Below are positions 49,038-60,421 of a DNA stretch of 64,000 nt, piece by piece. Location: positions 1,736,001 to 1,800,000 of the forward strand of contig NW_027192671.1 of assembly GCF_949987515.2 (NCBI RefSeq), read 5' to 3'. The DNA comes from Delphinus delphis (Eukaryota > Chordata > Mammalia > Artiodactyla > Delphinidae). The notes beneath the pieces are model-generated. The model saw nothing but the letters and a program-made list of their open reading frames with translations. It did not search any database and had not been told where the DNA came from. Made by a program: the position numbers and the translations under genes. Numbering within the stretch: the stretch's first letter is position 1; each line of letters begins with the position of its first letter.

Positions 49038-50773
49038 TAAAATTCACAAAACTGCAGAGTTGAAAATATCCATCACTGAAAAATGTCTTGAGGAAAGTCA
49101 GAGAAAAGGACTTGTAAGCAAGGGAGAATGGCAGGAAAGGGATTTGAGGAGGTAGAAAGGACTCGCCATTAAGCACAAGAAAAGGAGCTGAACATTGCCA
49201 ACATTGCAGTTGGCCAAAAAGGGTGTATGCGTTCTTTTCTGTATATATTCAAGAAAAGGGCATACACTTTTTTAGCCAACCAAACAGGTGGGCACTGGAA
49301 GTCAATACTACAAAAGATATCACTTCGCATCAGTCAGAAGAGCCATCCTCATAAAGCGTAAACAACAGAAATGCAGGACAGGGCAACGAGAAGAGGGAGC
49401 CCCGTGAGACTTATAGTGGAAATGTATATTGCCAACGGCCATTCTGGAGAAGTGTATTGTGTTTACTAAAGCATCTAAAAAATGAGCTACAGAGCATAGG
49501 GCACTTGCACTCATGGGCGTATATCTTGGGAAAAACAAAAATCGAGAGGACACAGGCACCCCAATGTTTACCCCCTCTCTGTTTAAAAGATCCTCGACTA
49601 GGATATAACTTAAATGTCTCTGGAGGGAAAAAATGGATAGAGATGTGGTACTTAGGTAGAGTGGAATATTATTCAGCCTGGAAATCAATGAAATATGGCC
49701 AGTTGTAACAACTCCGGAGGAGTTACGTATGATCATTCTAAGTGACAGAATTCAAAAAGAAAAAGACACATATCATAAGATATCACTTAAAGGTGGAATC
49801 CAAAATGGCTACACATGAAATAAATTACAAAACAAAAACATAGTCAAATATGTAGAAAACACGCATAAGGCTGCTAAACGGGAAAGGTGGGGAGGGGTGA
49901 GGCATCATCCAGGAGGTTGAAATTAGCAAAGATACCATTCCAAATACCAAACTGATAATCAACAAGGCCTACACGGTAGCTAAAAGAACTGCACTCAGCA
50001 CACTCAAGTCACCGGAAAAGAATATATACGACTGGTAAGAATCTGAAAAAGAATTTATTGATGTCTCTCTGTACGTGAATCAAGTGGATGTACAGCAGCA
50101 AGAAACAGAGCTTTGAAAATCAGCTGTAACCAATATAGTAATAAATTGAAAAAAATAAACGACAGAGAGACAGAGAAAACCTCTTACAACTTTTCCTCAG
50201 GGACGGTGATGCAACATGGATTGAACACATCTAGACCCACAGCAGGATGAGACATAAGGCTGGAAACTGTTTGCGCTAAGAGAAATGTGAGGTTGGGTGA
50301 GGAAATGCACACCCTTTAAAGTAATACTACCTGGTACCCATTCAATGGGTCCCAAATCTGCAGGTTCAAGGGATCTTCCTACAGCTAAAACATGCATGGA
50401 AAACCCAGAGGACTGTACACCATGTGATCGGGAGATGTGTCTAAAATGCACCTCATTTATCCTCTCCTGGTGCTCCTGTTCACCATTCCAGCCACGCTAC
50501 TTAGAATCTCCCCACTTGGAGAATCAGCACATTTAAACTTCTGTTTCACACATTTTGCAAATTGTGAGGAGGATGAACGGGAAGAGGGGGAACCAATGAG
50601 AGAAGAGTTGTAGGGGTTTGGACGGGCACATATCACTCTAATTTCCCATTAAGAATAAGAATTAAAGAAAGGCTCAGCCTGCCTCGCCGGAGCCAAAATA
50701 GGGCCTGAAGCAATCCTGCGGGTTTGAGGCCAACTCACAAAAGAGCAACTTAAAAAATGGAGCTCAGGGTCAC
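49038..50773 (+). repeat. Old satellite monomer D2 (1,736 bp)
   Basis: It runs from AAATTCACAAAACTGCAG to the next equivalent motif. All monomer parts are present in order: imperfect palindrome (49,210-49,279), L1 3' end, L1 terminus with A-rich tail (AATAAATTGAAAAAAATAAAC, about 50,140-50,160), and the non-L1 end. By eye it differs from standard monomers at well over ten percent of positions. It retains the segment of roughly 50,100-50,290 that is missing in 1.58-kb units. Confidence 0.88.
49210..49279. repeat. Imperfect palindrome of old monomer D2
   Basis: The same inverted repeat in a decayed or pre-perfect state. The arms are 36 and about 34 bp with several mismatches. GTGTATGC in the left arm still pairs with GCATACAC in the right, where standard monomers have GCGTATGC and GCATACGC: both arms differ from the standard at matching positions. 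Confidence 0.85.
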
Positions 50774-50949
50774 TGCAATTCACAAACCTGCAGAGTTATA
50801 AATGAAAACTAACGTCCAAAAATATGTTGAGGTAAGGCAAAGAAGAGGATCTGAATGCAAGACAGAATTGCAAGAAACAGATTTCAAGAGATAGATTGGA
50901 CTCGTCTTTAACGCACATGAAAAGCGGCAGAATTTCGACAATGATGCAG

Positions 50950-51021
50950 TTGGCCCAAAAGGGCGTATGCGTTTTTTCCTGATTATATCCAGGAAAAAAC
51001 GCATACGCACTTTATGGGCAA
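50950..51021. repeat. Imperfect palindrome of old monomer D3
   Basis: Two 36-bp arms, no spacer, with about six mismatched pairs, located mostly at the centre (GATTATATCC) and at the outer end (GGCCCAAAA against TTTATGGGC). The inner 20 bp on each side (GGGCGTATGCGTTTTTTCC and its complement) pair almost fully. Confidence 0.9.
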
Positions 51022-51862
51022 CAAAGCAAGCAAGCAATGCAAATGTGCACAACAAAGAAGTCTCACTTCCCACCGGTCAAAAGGGCCATCCTAAAAAATT
51101 GTAAAAACCAGAAATGCAGGACAGGCCATGGAGAACAGGGAGCCTTTATACGCTGATGGGCAGTGTGTGAACTGCCGAGAGCCACTCTGGAGAAGTGTAT
51201 GGTGGTTCCTAAATCATCTAAAAAACAGAGCTACAGAGCATAGGACACTTCCAATCATGGGAGTATATCTAGGGAAGTCTAAAAATCAACAAGACACAAG
51301 CACACCACAGTTTAGGGCTACTCTGTTTACAAGAACCTCAACTTCAGTACACCTTAAATATCCCAGGAAAGAGAACAATGGATAAAGAAGATGTGGTACT
51401 TATGTACAATGGAATATCTCTTCACCATGAAATCAATGTAATAAGGCTAGTAGAAGGATAAAGAGTGGATTTAGGTCCGATAATACTACTTGAAATAAGT
51501 CAAACAGAAAAAGAAACATATCATAAGATATCACTTATAGAGGGAGGGTAAATATGGCTGCACAAGAAATGAATTACAGAACAGAACAGTGTCTCACATT
51601 TAGAAAACACACTTATGTCAGCTTAAGGGGAAAGGAGAGGTGGGGTGATGCATAAAACCAGAGTTTGAAATTAGCACAGATACCGTTCAATAAACCAAAT
51701 AGGTATTAGACAAGATCTACACCTTGCTCAATGAACTGGCCTCAACACACCCTATACACCGCAGAGAAATATATCTGAGGAATAAGAATCTTAAAACCCA
51801 TGTATTGATATATCTCCATTAGGGAATCAAGTGTGTGCAGAGCGGCACAAACACAGCAGTGA

Positions 51863-52029
51863 AAAGGAGCTAAACCCCATTATAGAAATAAATTTTAAAA
51901 ACAAAACGCTGAAACAATGAAAGAGAGAAAAATTCTTACAAAATTGGCTCAGGGGCTGTGATGCAACCTGGATTGACCACATATAAACCCACAGCTGGAT
52001 AAGACATAAGGCTGGACACTTGGGGCTGA
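51863..52029 (+). other. 167-bp block present in old monomers, deleted in 1.58-kb monomers
   Basis: In D3 the sequence GCAGTGA is followed by this block, which ends GGGGCTGA, then CAGGATTGG. Standard monomers read GCAGTGATAGGATTGG. The deletion joins two TGA copies. The block contains the L1 3' terminus with its A-rich tail and about 95 bp of non-L1 sequence. D2 keeps the corresponding region at roughly 50,100-50,290. Confidence 0.88.
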
Positions 52030-52523
52030 CAGGATTGGTGAGCTTTGGTGAGCAACTGCCGAAAGTTTAATGCAATACTTCATGCTACTCAGTCCAAGGG
52101 TCCCAACACTCCAGGTTGAAGGGAATCTTCCTACAGCTAAACCATGCTTGGGAAACCCAGCGACTGGTATACCATATGATCGGGAAAGGTTTCTAAAACG
52201 CACCTCATTTTTCCTCTCCTGGGGCGCCGGATCGACATTCCAGCCGCTTTACTAACAACATCCCCACATGGAGTCAATGCCTTTAAGTTCTGGTATCGCA
52301 CAGTCTGCAGTTAGTGCAGAGGATGAATGGGAATAGGGGGAACCAGTGAGAAACTAGCTGTAGCGGTTTCAATGGGCACATGTCACTCTAATATCACATC
52401 AGTAAGAAGAATTAACCAAAGGCACAGCAAGGTGCCCCAGAAGAAAAATAGGGCTTCAAGGAATCCTGTGGTTACGGGGCAAGACCACAAAAATAAGAGC
52501 TAAAAAATGGAGCTAAGGGCCAC

Positions 52524-54102
52524 TGCAATTCAAAAACCTGCAGAGTTATAAAGGCCAACTATTTTTAAAAAATATATTGAGGTAAGACTATGAAGAGGCA
52601 TTGAAAGCAAGGCAGAATTGCAGGAAACCGATTTCAGGAGGTAGACTGGAATTGCATTGAAAGCATATGAAGAGAGTCAGAAACTCGACAATGATGCACT
52701 GGGCCAAAAAGGGCGTATGTGTTTTTTCCTGAATATATTCAGGAAAAAACGCATACGCACTTTTAGGCCAACCAAGCAAGCTTGCAAAGGAAATCTGCAC
52801 TACAATGAAGTCTCACTTCCACCTGGTCAAAAGGGCCATCTGAAAAAAGTGTAAAATCCATAAAGGCACCACAGGCCATGGAGAACTGGGAGCCTTCTTA
52901 TGCTGATGGGCGGGATGTAAATTGCCAACAGCCACTCTGGAGAAGAGTATGGTGTTTCCTGAAACATCTAAAAAACAAAGCAACAGAGCCTAGGGCACTT
53001 CCACTTATGGTCCTATAGCTTAGGGAAATTAAAATCAAAAAGACACAGCCACCCCAAAGTTTGGGACGGCTCTGTTTACAAGAACCTCGTTTACGGTACA
53101 AGTTCAATACCGCCGAAAGTGAAAAATGGATAAAGAACTTGTGGTACTTACGTACAATGCAATATCACTCAGCAATGAAATCTATGTCATCAGGCCCATA
53201 GCAGCATAATGAGTGGATTCAGGTATGATGATTCGAACTGAAATAAGTCACACAGAAAAGAAACATCATAAGGTATCACTAATACACAGAATGTGAACTT
53301 GGCTACACATGAACTGAATTACAAAACAGAACAGTTTCTCAAATTTAGAAAACCAACTTACGCTTGCTTAACGGGGAAGGTGAGTTGGGGTGCTGCATAA
53401 AACCAGAGATTGAAATGAGCACAGATAAAGTTCCTTAAGCCAAATATGGAATAGACAAGAGCTACTCCTTGCTCAACGAAATAGACTCAACACCCCATAT
53501 TAAACGCCTAAGAATGTACCTGACTAGTAAGTATCTTAAAGCCTATGGATTGCTATGTCTCCAAAAGAGAATCAAGCGTGTGTACAGGGGCATAAACGCA
53601 GCAGTGATAGGATTGGAGAGGTTCGGTGAGCAAATGAAGACCCTTTGAAGTCATATTGCATGGTACCCATTACACAGGTCTCAACTCTCCAGGTTTAAGG
53701 TATTCTTCCTTCAGCTAAAACATGCATGTGGAACCTAGAGTATGATCAATGGTGTGAAAGGGAGACGTGTTCAAATATGTCTCAGTTTTCCTCCCCTGGT
53801 ACTCGGGTGCAACATTCCAGATGCTTTACTAACACTCTCCCTACTTGGAGAGTCAGTGCCTTTAACCTCCTGTTTGCCCCAGTTTGCAATTTCTGCGGAA
53901 GATGAACAGGAATAGGGAGAACCAATGAGAGACTAGCTGGAGGTGTCTGGACGGGCAAATTTAACTCTCATTTCCAACCAGGAAGAGGAATTAACCAAAG
54001 GCTCAGCGTGCCATGCCGGAACCACATTAGGGCCTGAAGACATCCTGCGGTGTTGCGGCCAGCTCACAAGAAAGCGAGTTGAAGAAAGGAGCTCAGGGGC
54101 AC
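52524..54102 (+). repeat. Satellite monomer B0 (1,579 bp, old-to-standard chimera)
   Basis: The first 90 bp (CACTGCAATTCAAAAACC, TTTTTAAAAAATATATTG) are old-type. Mixed features extend to the palindrome at 52,700-52,771, which has several mismatches (TGGGCC, TATGTG, CGCACTTTTAGG). From about 52,775 it is standard. The stretch 52,813-52,945 carries CTTCCACCTGGTC, AATCCATAAAGGCAC, GCCTTCTTATG and CAGCCACTCTGG, shared with A14. Later features (ATTACAAAACAGAACAG, GGTATCACTAATACACAGAATGTG) again recall the A28 edge. Confidence 0.92.
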
Positions 54103-55681
54103 TGTAATTCACAAACCTGCAGAGTTATAAATGACACCTATCGTCCAAAAATATACTGAAGTAAGGCTGCCAAGAGGACTTGAAAGCGGGGCAGAATTGC
54201 AGGAAACCGATTTCAGGAGGTAGACAGGAATTGCATTTCAAGCATAGGAAAAGAGGCAGAACGTCCACAGTGATGCACTTGGCCAAAAAGGGCGTATGCG
54301 TGTTTTCCTGAATATATTCAGGAAAACACGCATACGTCCTTTTTGGCCAACCAAGCAAGCTTGCAAAGGAAATCTGCACTACAATGAAGTCTCACTTCCC
54401 CCCGGTCAAAAGGGCCATCTGAAAAAAGTGTAAAATCCAGAAAGGCAGGACAGGCCATGGAGAACTGGGAGCCTTGTTATGCTGATGGGCGGGATGTAAA
54501 TTGCCAACAGACACTCGGGAGAAGTGTATGGTGTTTCCTGAAACATCTAAAAAACAAAGCAACAGAGCCTAGGGCACTTCCACTTATGGTCCTATAGCTT
54601 AGGGAAATTAAAATCAAAAAGACACAGCCACCCCAAAGTTTGGGACGCCTCTGTTTACAAGAACCTCATTTACCGTACAGGTTCAATATCACAGAAAGGG
54701 AAAAATGGATAAAGAACTTGTGGTACTTACGTACAATGCAGTATCACTCCTCAATGAAATCTATGTCATCAGGCCTGTAGCAGCATAATGAATGGATTCA
54801 GGTACGATGATTCTAACTGAAATAAGTCACACAGAAAAAGAAACATCATAAGATATCACTAATACACGGAATGTAATCTTGGCTACACAGGTACTGAATT
54901 CCAAAACAGAACAGGGTCTCAAATTTAGAAAACCAACTTATGCTTGCTTAAGGGGAAGGTGAGATGGGGTGCTGCATAAAACCAGAGATTGAAATGAGCA
55001 CAGATAAAGTTCCTTAAGCCAAATATGGAATAGAGAAGAGCTACTCCTTGCTCAACGAAATGGACTCAACACCCCATATTAAACGCCTAAGAATGTACCT
55101 GACTAGTAAGTATCTTAAAACCTATGGATTGCTATGTCTCCAAAAGAGAATCAAGCATGTGTACAGGGGCATAAACGCAGCAGTGATAGGATTGGAGAGG
55201 TTCGGTGAGCAAATGAAGACCCTTTGAAGTCATATTGCATGGTACCCATTCCACTGGTCTCAACTCTCCAGGTTTAAGGTATTCTTCCTTCAGCTAAAAC
55301 ATGCATGTGGAACCCAGAGTATGATCAACCGTGTGAACGGGAGACGTGTTCAAATATGTCTCAGTTTTCCTCCCCTGGTACTCGGGTGCAACATTCCAGA
55401 TGCTTTACTAACACTCTCTCCACTTGGAGAGTCAGCGCCTTTAACCTCCTGTTTGGCCCAGTTTGCAATTTCTGCGGAAGACGAACAGGAATAGCGAGAA
55501 CCAATGAGAGACTAGCTGGAGGTGTCTGGACGGGCAAATTTAACTCTCATTTCCCACCAGGAAGAGGAAATAACCAAAGGCTCAGCGTGCCGTGCCAGAA
55601 CCAGATTAGGGCCTGAAGCCATCCTGCGGTGTTGCGGCCAGCTCACAAGAAAGCGAGTTGAAGAAAGGAGCTCAGGGACAC
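54103..55681 (+). repeat. Satellite monomer B1 (1,579 bp, palindrome with paired change)
   Basis: The palindrome at 54,279-54,350 carries T-to-G in the left arm and the matching A-to-C in the right arm, plus one unpaired change. It has GGGACGCCTCTG, the second haplotype block, GTACTGAATTCCAAAAC and GGAAGACGAACAGG. The last removes a stop and lengthens a chance frame to 103 codons (55,305-55,616). Confidence 0.95.
54279..54350. repeat. 72-bp palindrome with compensatory arm change
   Basis: Left arm GCGTGTTTTCC and right arm GGAAAACACGC are exact complements, whereas standard units have GCGTTTTTTCC and GGAAAAAACGC. The only mismatch is GTCC in the right arm opposite GGGC in the left. Two independent matching substitutions, or copying of one arm into the other, are needed to explain this. 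Confidence 0.93.
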
Positions 55682-57261
55682 TGTAATTCACAAACCTGCA
55701 GAGTTATAAATGACAGCTACCGTCCAAAAATAGACTGAAGTAAGGCTGCCAAGAGGACTTGAAAGCGGGGCAGAATTGCAGGAAACCGATTTCAGGAGGT
55801 AGACTGGAATTGCATTGAAAGCATAGGAAAAGAGGCAGAACGTCCACAATGATGCACTTGGCCAAAAAGGGCGTATGCGTTTTTTCCTGAATATATTCAG
55901 GAAAAAACGCATACGCCCTTTTTGGCCAACCAAGCAAGCTTGCAAAGGAAATCTGCACTACAATGAAGTCTCACTTCGCCCCAGTCAAAAGGGACATCTG
56001 AAAAAATTGTAAAATCCAGAAAGGCAGGACAGGCCATGGAGAACTGGGAGCCTTGTTATGCTGATGGGCGGGATGTAAATTGCCAACAGACACTCGGGAG
56101 AAGTGTATGGTGTTTCCTGAAACATCTAAAAAACAAAGCAACAGAGCCTAGGGCACTTCCACTTATGGTCCTATAGCTTAGGGAAATTAAAATCAAAAAG
56201 ACACAGCCACCCCAAAGTTTGGAACGGCTCCGTTTACAAGAACCTCGTTTACCGTACAAGTTCAATATCACAGAAAGTGAAAAATGGATAGAGAACTTGT
56301 GGTACTTACATACAATGCAGTATCACTCAGCAATGAAATCTATGTCATCAGGCCCGTAGCAGAATAATGAGTGGATTCAGGTACGATGATTCTAACTGAA
56401 ATAAGTCACACAGAAAAAGAAACATCATAAGATATCAGTAATACACGGAATGGAAACTTGGCTACACAGGAACTGAATTCCAAAACAGAACAGGGTCTCA
56501 AATTTAGAAAACCAACTTATGCTTGCTTAAGGGGAAAGGTGAGTTGTGGTGCTGCATAAAACCAGAGATTGAAATGAGCACAGATAAAGTTCCTTAAGCC
56601 AAATATGGAATAGACAAGAGCTACTCCTTGCTCAACGAAATGGACACAACACCCCATATTAAACGCCTAAGAATGTACCTGACTAGTAAGTATCTTAAAA
56701 CCTATGGATTGCTATGTCTCCAAAAGAGAATCAAGCGTGTGTACAGGGGCATAAACGCAGCAGTGATAGGATTGGAGAGGTTCGGTGAGCAAATGAAGAC
56801 CCTTTGAAGTCATATTGCATGGTACCCATTCCACGGGTCTCAAATACCCAGGTTTAAGGTATTCTTCCTTCAGCTAAAACATGCATGTGGAACCTAGAGT
56901 ATGATCAACCGTGTGATCGGGAGACGTGTTCAAATATGTCTCAGTTTTCGTACCCTGGTACTCGGGTGCAACATTCCAGACGCTTTACTAACACTCTCCC
57001 GACTTGGAGAGTCAGTCCCTTTAACCTCCTGTTTGGTCCAGTTTGCAATTTCTGCGGAAAATGAACAGGAATAGCGAGAACCAATGAGAGACTAGCTGGA
57101 GGTGTCTGGACGGGCAAATTTAACTCTCATTTCCCACCAGGAAGAGGAAATAACCAAAGGCTCAGCGTGCCGTGCCAGAACCAGATTAGGGCCTGAAGCC
57201 ATCCTGCGGTGTTGCGGCAAGCTCACAAGAAAGCGAGTTGAAGAAAGGAGCTCAGGGGCAC
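55682..57261 (+). repeat. Satellite monomer B2 (1,580 bp)
   Basis: Perfect palindrome at 55,858-55,929. CTACCGTCC near the start, GGGACATCTGAAAAAATTG, GGAACGGCTCCG with TTTACCGTAC, GAGTTGTGGTG and GTCTCAAATACCC. Second haplotype block and GGAACCTAGAG end block. Confidence 0.95.
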
Positions 57262-58841
57262 TGTAATTCACAAACCTGCAGAGTTATAAATGACAGCTAT
57301 CGTCCAAAAATAGACTGAAGTAAGGCTGCAAAGAGGACTTGAAAGCGGGGCAGAATTGCAGGAAACCGATTTCAGGAGGTAGACTGGAATTGCATTGAAA
57401 GCATAGGAAAAGAGGCAGAACGTCCACAATGATGCACTTGGCCAAAAAGGGCGTATGCGTTTTTTCCTGAATATATTCAGGAAAAAACGCATACGCCATT
57501 TTTGGCCAACCAAGCAAGCTTGCAAAGGCAATCTACACTACAATGAAGTCTCACTTCCCCCTGGTCAAAAGGGCCATCTGAAAAAAGTGTAAAATCCAGA
57601 AAGGCAGGACAGGCCATGGAGAACTGGGAGCCTTGTTATGCAGATGGGCAGGATGTAAATTGCCAACAACCACTCGGGAGAAGTGTATGGTGTTTCCTGA
57701 AACATCTAAAAAACAAAGCAACAGAACCTAGGGCACTTCCACTTATGGTCCTATAGCTTAGGGAAATTAAAATCAAAAAGACACAGCCACCCCAAAGTTT
57801 GCAACGGCTCTGTTTACAAGAACCTCGTTTACAGTACAAGTTCAACATCGCAGAAAGTGAAAAATGGAGAAAGAAGTTGTGGTATTTACTTACAAAGCAA
57901 TATCACTCAGCAATGAAATCTGTGTCATCAGGCCCTTAGCAGCACAATGAGTGGATTCAGGTATGATGATTCTAACTGAAATAAGTCACACAGAAAAAGA
58001 AACATCATAAGATATCAGTAATACACGGAATGTAAACTTGGCTACACAGGAACTGAATTACAGAACAGAACAGGGTCTCAAATTTAGAAAACCAACTTAT
58101 GCTTGCTTAAGGGGAAAGGTGAGTTGGGGTGCTGCATAAAACCAGAGATTGAAATGAGCACAGATAAAGTTCCTTAAGCCAAATATGGAATAGACAAGAG
58201 CTACTCCTTGCTCAACGAAATGGACTCAACACCGCATATTAAACGCCTAAGAATGTACCTGACTAGTAAGTATCTTAAAACCTATGGATTGCTATGTCTC
58301 CGAAAGAGAATCAAGCATGTGTACAGGGGCATAAACGCAGCAGTGATAGGATTGGAGAGGTTCGGTGAGCAAATGAAGACCCTTTGAAGTCATATTGCAT
58401 GGTACCCATTACACAGGTTTCAACTACCCAGGTTTTAGGTATTCTTCCTTCAGCTAAAACATGCATGTGGAACCCAGAGTACGATCAACCATGTGATCGG
58501 GAGACGTGTTCAAATATGTCTCAGTTTTCCTCCCCTGGTACTCGGGTGCAACATTCCAGACGCTTTACTAACACTCTCCCCACTTGGAGAGTCAGCGCCT
58601 TTAACCTCCTGTTTGGCACAGGTTGCAATTTCTGCGGAAGATGAACAGGAATAGCGAGAACCAATGAGAGGCTAGCTGGAGGTGTCTGGACGGCCAAATT
58701 TAACTCTCATTTCCCACCAGGAAGAGGAATTAACCAAAGGCTCAGCGTGCCGTGCCAGAACCAGATTAGGGCCTGAAGACATCCTGCGGTGTTGCGGCCA
58801 GCTCAAAAGAAAGCGAGTTGAAGAAAGGAGCTCAGGGGAAC
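57262..58841 (+). repeat. Satellite monomer B3 (1,580 bp)
   Basis: The palindrome at 57,438-57,509 has one mismatch (CGCCATTTTTGG). GGCTGCAAAGAGG, GGCAATCTACAC, ATGCAGATGGGCAGG and GTTTGCAACGGC. First haplotype block; the GCAACGGC variant recurs in B5. Confidence 0.95.
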
Positions 58842-60421
58842 TGTAATTCACAAACCTGCAGAGTTATAAATGACAGCTATCGTCCAAAAATAGACTGAAG
58901 TAAGGCTGCCAAGAGGACTTGAAAGCGGGGCAGAATTGCAGGAAACCGATTTCAGGAGGTAGACTGGAATTGCTTTGAAAGCATAGGAAAAGAGGCAGAA
59001 CGTCCACAATGATGCACTTGGCCAAAAAGGGCGTATGCGTTTTTTCCTGAATATATTCAGGAAAAAACGCATACGCCCTTTTTGGCCAACCAAGCAAGCT
59101 TGCAAAGGAAATCTGCACTACAATGAAGTCTCACTTCTCCCCGGTCAAAAGGGCCATCTGAAAAAAGTGTAAAATCCATAAAGGCAGGACAGGCCATGGA
59201 GACCTGGGAGCCTTGTTATGCTGATGGGCGGGATGTAAATTGCCAACAGACACTCAGGAGAAGTGTATGGTGTTTCCTGAAACATCTAAAAAACAAAGCA
59301 ACAGAGCCTAGGGCACTTCCACTTATGGTCCTATAGCTTAGGGAAATTAAAATCAAAAAGACACAGCCACCCCAAAGTTTGGGACGCCTCCGTTTACAAG
59401 AACCTCGTTTACCGTACAAGTTCAATATCACAGAAAGTGAAAAATGGATAAAGAACTTGTGGTACTTACGTACAATGCAGTATCACTCAGCAATGAAATC
59501 TATGTCATCAGGCCCGTAGCAGCATAATGAGTGGATTCAGGTACGATGATTCTAACAGAAATAAGTCACACAGAAAAAGAAACATCATAAGATATCACTA
59601 ATACACGGAATGTAAACTTGGCTACACAGGAACTGCATTCCAAAACAGAACAGGGTCTCAAATTTAGAAAACCAACTTATGCTTGCTTAAGGGTAAAGGT
59701 GAGGTGGGGTGCTGCATAAAACCAGAGATTGAAATGAGCACAGATAAAGTTCCTTAAGCCAAATATGGAATAGACAAGAGCTACTCCTTGCTCAACGAAA
59801 TGGACTCAAAACCCCATATTAAACGCCTAAGAATGTACCTGACTAGTAAGTATCTTAAAACCTATGGATTGCTATGTCTCTGAAAGAGAATCAAGCATGT
59901 GTACAGGGGCATAAACGCAGCAGTGATAGGATTGGGGAGGTTCGGTGAGCAAATGAAGACCCTTTGAAGTCATATTGCATGGTACCCATTACACGGGTCT
60001 CAACTCTCCAGGTTTAAGGTATTCTTCCTTCAGCTAAAACATGCATGTGGATCCCAGAGTATGATCAACCATGTGATCGGGAGACGTGTTCAAATATGTC
60101 TCAGTTTTCCTCCCCTGGTAATCGGGTGCAACATTCCAGACGCTTTACTAACACTCTCCCCACTTGGAGAGTCAGCGCCTTTAACCTCCTGTTTGGCCCA
60201 GTTTGCAATTTCTGCGGAAGATGAACAGGAATATTGAGAACCAATGAGAGGTTAGCTGGAGGTGTCTGGATGGGCAAATTTAACTCTCATTTCCCACCAG
60301 GAAGAGGAAATAACCAAAGGCTCAGCGTGCCGTACCGGAACCAGATTAGGGCCTGAAGCCATGCTGCGGTGTTGCGGGCAGCTCACAAGAAAGCGAGTTG
60401 AAGAAAGGAGCTCAGGGGCAC
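58842..60421 (+). repeat. Satellite monomer B4 (1,580 bp)
   Basis: Perfect palindrome at 59,018-59,089. ACTTCTCCCCGGTC, CAACAGACACTCAGG, GGGACGCCTCCG and the second haplotype block, all of which recur in B6. CATTCCAAAAC, GGGGAGGTTCGG, GTGGATCCCAGAG and GAATATTGAGAACC are its own. Confidence 0.95.

Larger units (their letters stand above)
48230..52523 (+). repeat. Block of old, unhomogenised satellite monomers
   Basis: D1, D2 and D3 together form a short ancient tandem array, with divergence falling from D1 to D3, that is, from the interruption towards array B. This gradient is what is expected at the edge of a homogenising satellite. Complete units are 1,736 and 1,750 bp, close to the baleen-whale length I recall for this family. 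Confidence 0.85.
50774..52523 (+). repeat. Old satellite monomer D3 (1,750 bp)
   Basis: Complete old monomer, closer to the standard sequence than D2. Palindrome at 50,950-51,021. L1 segment from about 51,030 to an A-rich tail near 51,885-51,935. The block 51,863-52,029 (167 bp) has no counterpart in 1.58-kb monomers. Removing it leaves 1,583 bp, almost the standard length. GTGAGTAAT-type array variants are absent; ATACCGTTCAATAAACC and GAGTTTGAAATTAGC link it to the right edge of array A. Confidence 0.92.
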
